From Planctomycetaceae bacterium (GTDB lineage: Bacteria > Planctomycetota > Planctomycetia > Planctomycetales > Planctomycetaceae): a stretch of DNA of 5,167 nt. Shown here piece by piece: positions 3,901 through 5,167 of this stretch (the stretch's first letter is position 1; each line of letters opens with the position of its first letter). The DNA is taken from contig JAGQQQ010000693.1 of the NCBI GenBank assembly GCA_020426125.1, forward strand, positions 1-5,167, in the 5' to 3' direction. The notes below the pieces were generated by a model, which did no database searches, was not told the DNA's origin, and saw only the letters and a list, made by a program, of their open reading frames with translations. A program made the position numbers and the translations under genes.

Positions 3901-5167
3901 CGTTCACGTTAGTCGCAACGGTCTGCTTCCCGCCGATGTTGGACAAGTCGACGTTCACGTAGCCGGAGTGCGCGGACAGATCGAGGGTGTCAATGTCCAC
4001 GGGATTCGGCGACGTGTCACGAATCTCGATATCAATTGAGTCCGGGGCAACAGGAATCTGATAGGTGTCGGACCCGGTCTCTCCCGCCACCACATGCGTT
4101 CCCGGCCCCGCGATTAAGGTGTCATTCCCTGGGCCGCCAAAGATTTGAACGGAAGTCTCCTTGCCACCCACAATTTGGAGGATGTCGTCATTCGCTCCGC
4201 CGTCAACAACGGTAAAGATATTCCGAGAGGCCTCTGGTTCAATGATGACCGTATCGTCTCCCGCTCCGGCATGGACAAACAACGAATCCGATTCGAACTT
4301 GCTGTTAAAGACCAGGTATTGAATCGGAGTCGATCCGGTGATGGACGTGACGTTCTGATCGACGTCGGAGAGTCCTTGAACGCGAATCTCATCTCCGCCA
4401 GACGAGAGATAAATCTCGACGACCTGTGTCCCGTTGCGAAGCGGTGGTGGGCCAAATTGGGTAATGACATCTTCTGGGATTCCGTCGTCGTCATTATCGA
4501 TGATGTCGTAATCAACTTCGCGAGCGAAGGAAGGAAGCTCGACGTTGACGAGCGTCAGTCCAGAGTTCGCCAAGAGGTCGGCTGCAGCTGGATCAACACG
4601 GAACTCTGAAGCGACATCCTCCGTTCGCACGGTCAATTGTTCGATGCCGCGAAACTGAATCGTCCCGATCACGGTTCCCTCTTTGGAGGCAGTGACGCGC
4701 GAATAGTCCTCGCCTTGGAACGTCCCGGTCCCCAATAGCCATCCATCGGTCGAGGGAATTCCTTCAACGATCAGGCTATCTTTGTACGTCCCGGTTCCAG
4801 GATCGGAAATTGTTTCTAACGCGAGAGTCCCGGCTTTCCATTGATAAACGTCCGCTCCTTCGGTGCCGAAGACGAGGTCACTCCCTTCCTCCCCATCGAC
4901 GATGTCCCCTTGGATAATGGTGACGTAATTGCTGGGGTCGTCCATCGGGTTCTCGATGTCGTCTCCCGTGACATCGAGGTTGTTGTTGATTCGCACCAGT
5001 CTGGTGACCGCCATCTCGGCCGCCTCATCGCCTCGGGGATACTGATGCCCGAGATACGGTTCGGGGACATCAGGAAAGAACCCTCCATAAATCGTATCCT
5101 TGCCGCCCCCGCCGAGGACCGTGTCGATGCCATAGCTCCCAATGAGGAAGTCATTGCCATCCCCTCC
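974..5167 (-). CDS. Giant RTX calcium-binding protein with C-terminal FG-GAP-like propeller, 5' partial
   Basis: 1397 visible residues ending in GDIW and a TAA stop. The frame is open to the right edge: 51 codons upstream of the ATG at 5014 still encode RTX nonapeptides (GGDGNDFLI, GSYGIDTVL, GGGGKDTIY), so that ATG is not the true start. In order from the visible N-terminus: RTX tract (1-29); linker; a unique region (about 111-298) with an Asp-rich loop DNDDDGIPEDV at 224-234; RTX remnants (about 299-370); four long RTX tracts (434-559, 620-709, 779-877, 953-1026) separated by beta-rich spacers; and FG-GAP/VCBS-like repeats (about 1054-1397). RTX nonamers of type GGxGxDxLx are known to fold into parallel beta-rolls that bind calcium, usually outside the cell. 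The DxNGDGxxD loops of the C-terminal array are also calcium-type. The visible part has many Asp and Asn and only one Cys (codon 1676-1678), as expected for an exported protein. No protease zinc motif or other catalytic signature is visible. A surface or secreted adhesive or structural role is an inference; the ligand is unknown. Dense overlapping open frames on both strands here are by-products of the repetitive codons. Confidence 0.93.
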   Translation of the reverse strand, partial: GGDGNDFLIGSYGIDTVLGGGGKDTIYGGFFPDVPEPYLGHQYPRGDEAAEMAVTRLVRINNNLDVTGDDIENPMDDPSNYVTIIQGDIVDGEEGSDLVFGTEGADVYQWKAGTLALETISDPGTGTYKDSLIVEGIPSTDGWLLGTGTFQGEDYSRVTASKEGTVIGTIQFRGIEQLTVRTEDVASEFRVDPAAADLLANSGLTLVNVELPSFAREVDYDIIDNDDDGIPEDVITQFGPPPLRNGTQVVEIYLSSGGDEIRVQGLSDVDQNVTSITGSTPIQYLVFNSKFESDSLFVHAGAGDDTVIIEPEASRNIFTVVDGGANDDILQIVGGKETSVQIFGGPGNDTLIAGPGTHVVAGETGSDTYQIPVAPDSIDIEIRDTSPNPVDIDTLDLSAHSGYVNVDLSNIGGKQTVATNVNVTIFGFLENVIGGSGRNDLTGNDRNNVLIGGDDRDNLFGLGGNDVLIGGGANDFLYGGDGDDELDGGSGNDELYGDIGEDTLFGGDGIDRLFGGDNDDQLYGGRGSDEMFGEGGNDLLYDGRGDDLFNGGAGNDLYQFIFDSTPSTSTLWLQDLDDLDFSTAIENLTLDLSVFSVQEVIPNHFILLVDQGGAVRNVMGSSGRNTIFGNDEDNRIVGGDLPDLLVGNGGNDHLISLGGNDTVYGGDGHDTIETGSGNDDAYGGDGIDFLVDGIGKDWLVGNAGDDWFLLNESNAFSETTVTGGSEMDTISLGNHFPGSGYTSDVVLDLKKLYVTVNITPFSPIQHRLVMMDQIEGATGGSGNDHLIGNDLDNYLDGWLGSDSVDGYWGDDTVVGGQGNDELLGGTGNDQIFGGTGNDTLIGGIGNDTQYGGDGDDTLGVGQDVDVAEGGDGSDTYLFQFDYYPSRTTISDISFNEIDTLDFSSATFDLTVDLGVLNTEQLIGQIYAGSALTPYPFGAKHHLVLRNNLDNAIGGRGNDRLLGNAIANVLSGGGGGDLLYGRNGNDTLIGGNGLDFLFGGLDNDTLDGGFDRQADRLDGGPGIDLGVQYTVNNSAEDIFVSGIENVSTTTHTVYDDVIAWDANTGRWKLGISNGTQFSEVDGPEWDPSQGWDVFTGDFNGDGRTDLAGRDHNGYWHVALNQGNSFHKQQWGRWSTSHNWENVQVGDFNGDGQDDIIGQNSYGEWCVALSGGTYFRNEWFGKWSPTGWGTILVGDVDGDAKDDLIGFDSATGRWWVGISDGAEFATKSFLRWSNTAGWRNFFVGDFNGDNRVDVLAQQATGHWFLGYSEGDRFRSQYANRWDPQAFSSYHIGDFNGDGRDDFAGRHLGGAWWINHSLANGRMSGVYAGRWSATLEFTTVTGDFNGDGRIDIAGIISTPGGWYTGSWLVLKNNGSQYSNQVFGKWTTHLTPDDLFSGDIW
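977..2008 (-). repeat. FG-GAP/VCBS-like repeat array, probable seven-bladed beta-propeller
   Basis: Six full units of 48-55 residues, each with a calcium-type loop and then 'GxWWV..S.G..F....W..W'. The loops lie at 1856-1885 (GDFNGDGRTD), 1709-1738 (GDFNGDGQDD), 1565-1594 (GDVDGDAKDD), 1415-1444 (GDFNGDNRVD), 1271-1300 (GDFNGDGRDD) and 1124-1153 (GDFNGDGRID). The array is preceded by a half unit lacking the loop (DDVIAWDANTGRWKLGIS) and ends with another half unit that stops just after the GD of a seventh loop (DLFSGDIW). Repeats of this kind (FG-GAP_3/VCBS, integrin-alpha-like) are known to form propeller blades with calcium between strands. The third loop differs most (Asn to Asp, Gly to Ala); the last unit is longer, with an extra TPGGWYTGSW stretch. 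Confidence 0.85.
2015..2089 (-). other. Shortened fifth spacer joining RTX to propeller
   Basis: About 25 residues, QYTVNNSAEDIF followed by VSGIENVSTTTHT. The 'IENV' matches the end of the four earlier spacers, where it is followed by a new RTX tract. Here it is followed directly by the propeller. It therefore looks like a cut-down copy of the spacer that served as the join point. Confidence 0.5.
2090..2311 (-). repeat. RTX nonapeptide tract 5
   Basis: Eight units, from GGRGNDRLL to GGPGIDLGV. The second unit (GNAIANVLS) has lost its Asp residues. The seventh is expanded to 11 residues (GGFDRQADRLD), the only length irregularity in the four long tracts. It sits between spacer 4 and the shortened spacer before the propeller. 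Confidence 0.88.
2312..2536 (-). repeat. Beta-rich spacer 4 (75 residues)
   Basis: Begins with the FQFD that ends a 'GSDTYLFQF' turn, then TISDISFNEIDTLDFSS, LTVDLGVLNTEQLIG, a Pro/Gly-rich loop (ALTPYPFGAKHH) and LVLRNNLDNAIGG leading into the next tract. The 'IDTLDFS...LTVDL' core recurs in spacers 1 and 2. It resembles the inter-tract segments of serralysin-type (peptidase M10 C-terminal) regions. Confidence 0.65.
2537..2833 (-). repeat. RTX nonapeptide tract 4
   Basis: Eleven units of exactly nine residues, from GGSGNDHLI to GGDGSDTYL. The central units GGQGNDELL, GGTGNDQIF, GGTGNDTLI and GGIGNDTQY are the most canonical in the protein. Units 3, 4 and 10 (GWLGSDSVD, GYWGDDTVV, VGQDVDVAE) are degenerate. 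Confidence 0.92.
2834..3040 (-). repeat. Beta-rich spacer 3 (69 residues), most divergent
   Basis: Contains EMDTISLGNHFPGSGYTSDVVLDLKKL in two parts (MDTISL and VVLDL), then VNITPFSPIQHRLVMMDQIEGA before the next GGSGND. The position and the DT..L...VVLDL spacing match the other spacers, but the usual IDTLDFS core is changed. It also holds an extra TVTGGSEMD, which may be a decayed RTX unit. Confidence 0.6.
3041..3310 (-). repeat. RTX nonapeptide tract 3
   Basis: Ten units of exactly nine residues, from GSSGRNTIF to GNAGDDWFL. Many deviate from GGxGxDxLx (SLGGNDTVY, TGSGNDDAY, DGIGKDWLV), and Trp enters two of the last units. This is the most degenerate of the long tracts. Confidence 0.88.
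3311..3490 (-). repeat. Beta-rich spacer 2 (60 residues)
   Basis: FIFDSTPSTSTLWLQDLDDLDFS, then ENLTLDLSVFSVQEV, HFILLVDQGG and AVRNVM before GSSGRN. 'LDDLDFS...LTLDL' aligns with 'IDTLDFS...LTVDL' of spacer 4, and HFILLVD with its HHLVLRN, so the whole segment is homologous rather than just its ends. Confidence 0.65.
3491..3868 (-). repeat. RTX nonapeptide tract 2 (longest)
   Basis: Fourteen units of exactly nine residues with no insertion or deletion, from GGSGRNDLT to GGAGNDLYQ. Canonical examples are GGDGDDELD, GGSGNDELY and GGDGIDRLF. A tract this long would make a continuous beta-roll with a calcium site at nearly each turn. Confidence 0.93.
3869..4057 (-). repeat. Beta-rich spacer 1 (63 residues)
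   Basis: IPVAPDSIDIEIRDTSPN, then DIDTLDLSAHSGYVNVDLSNIGG, NVNVTIFGFLENVIGG. The 'IDTLDLS...VNVDL' core and the closing 'LENVIGG' tie it to the other spacers. It lacks the HHLVL-like strand seen in spacers 2 to 4 and has a Val/Asn-rich strand (NVNVTIFGF) in its place. Confidence 0.65.
4058..4273 (-). repeat. Degenerate RTX region 1
   Basis: Starts with HAGAGDDTVII, later DGGANDDILQI, then a proper run FGGPGNDTLI, AGPGTHVVA and GETGSDTYQ (4058-4138). The first half is looser than nine-residue phasing and reads as separate calcium-type turns interspersed with strands (FTVV, SVQI). Confidence 0.7.
4274..4837 (-). other. Unique, unrecognised domain within the giant CDS
   Basis: About 188 residues (111-298 of the visible protein) with no RTX phasing. 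It is strand-rich (TVIGTIQFRGIEQLTVRT, LTLVNVEL, VVEIYLSS, IQYLVFNS) and carries an Asp-rich loop DNDDDGIPEDV at 4466-4498 that looks like a thrombospondin type 3 or EF-hand-like calcium loop. I do not recognise the fold. It sits between the N-terminal RTX units and the main RTX tracts, so it may be a separate functional domain. Confidence 0.6.
4838..5080 (-). other. Linker and two RTX-like turns
   Basis: A Pro/Tyr-rich linker (PDVPEPYLGHQYPRGDEAAE) is followed by a segment starting at the ATG 5014 (MAVTRLVRINNNLDVTGDD) and then two RTX-like turns, DGEEGSDLVFGTEGADVYQW (4840-4899). The linker interrupts the RTX phasing. The ATG has no good upstream Shine-Dalgarno-like sequence and is in frame with RTX repeats, so it is treated as an internal Met. 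Confidence 0.6.
5081..5167 (-). repeat. RTX nonapeptide tract at the window edge
   Basis: Three units (GGDGNDFLI, GSYGIDTVL, GGGGKDTIY) plus GG. The first unit begins at the very edge of the window, so the tract almost certainly continues upstream. It proves that the gene starts beyond 5167. Confidence 0.88.

Noticed and set aside
4145..4609. Plus-strand open frame of 154 codons that looks fairly protein-like
   Set aside because: It lies wholly antisense to the RTX gene, whose frame is unambiguous here, and it has no recognisable domain or good start context.

Overview
The window holds two partial protein genes pointing at each other, tail to tail, with 63 bases between their stop codons. 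Nothing else could be supported: no RNA gene, mobile element, CRISPR array or convincing promoter or terminator. The organism is probably a member of the Planctomycetota. This is an inference from protein style: the left gene looks like the STN-like proteins with a Trp-containing repeat that are abundant in planctomycetes, and the right gene is a giant repeat-built extracellular protein typical of those genomes. Base composition looks moderately GC-rich by eye. No 16S or other marker is present, so the assignment is tentative.

Left region (2-910, + strand). This is the C-terminal 302 residues of a protein whose reading frame is open to the left edge. The first ATG in frame (position 86) lies inside a conserved-looking segment and is unlikely to be the true start. 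The protein shows an STN/secretin-N-like fold signature followed by two diverged copies of a 'Trp motif, then R/HQ...I...L..L' unit. Its role is unknown.

Right region (974-5167, - strand). This is 1397 visible residues of an even larger protein, also open to the window edge (its N-terminus lies beyond 5167). From N to C it contains: a short RTX tract, a linker, a unique domain with an Asp-rich calcium-type loop, then four rounds of a module (RTX nonapeptide tract plus a 60-75 residue beta-rich spacer), a last RTX tract with a shortened spacer, and finally a C-terminal array of FG-GAP/VCBS-like repeats. The array has six complete units plus half a unit at each end, which is what a closed seven-bladed beta-propeller would look like. 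It is most likely a secreted or cell-surface calcium-binding protein; its ligand is unknown.

The two genes converge, so they are not in one operon and the sequence gives no direct evidence that they work together. The main points of interest are the modular architecture of the RTX/propeller protein, its apparently split seventh blade, the lack of a recognisable type I secretion tail, and the internal duplication in the left protein. No clearly new multi-gene system is visible.
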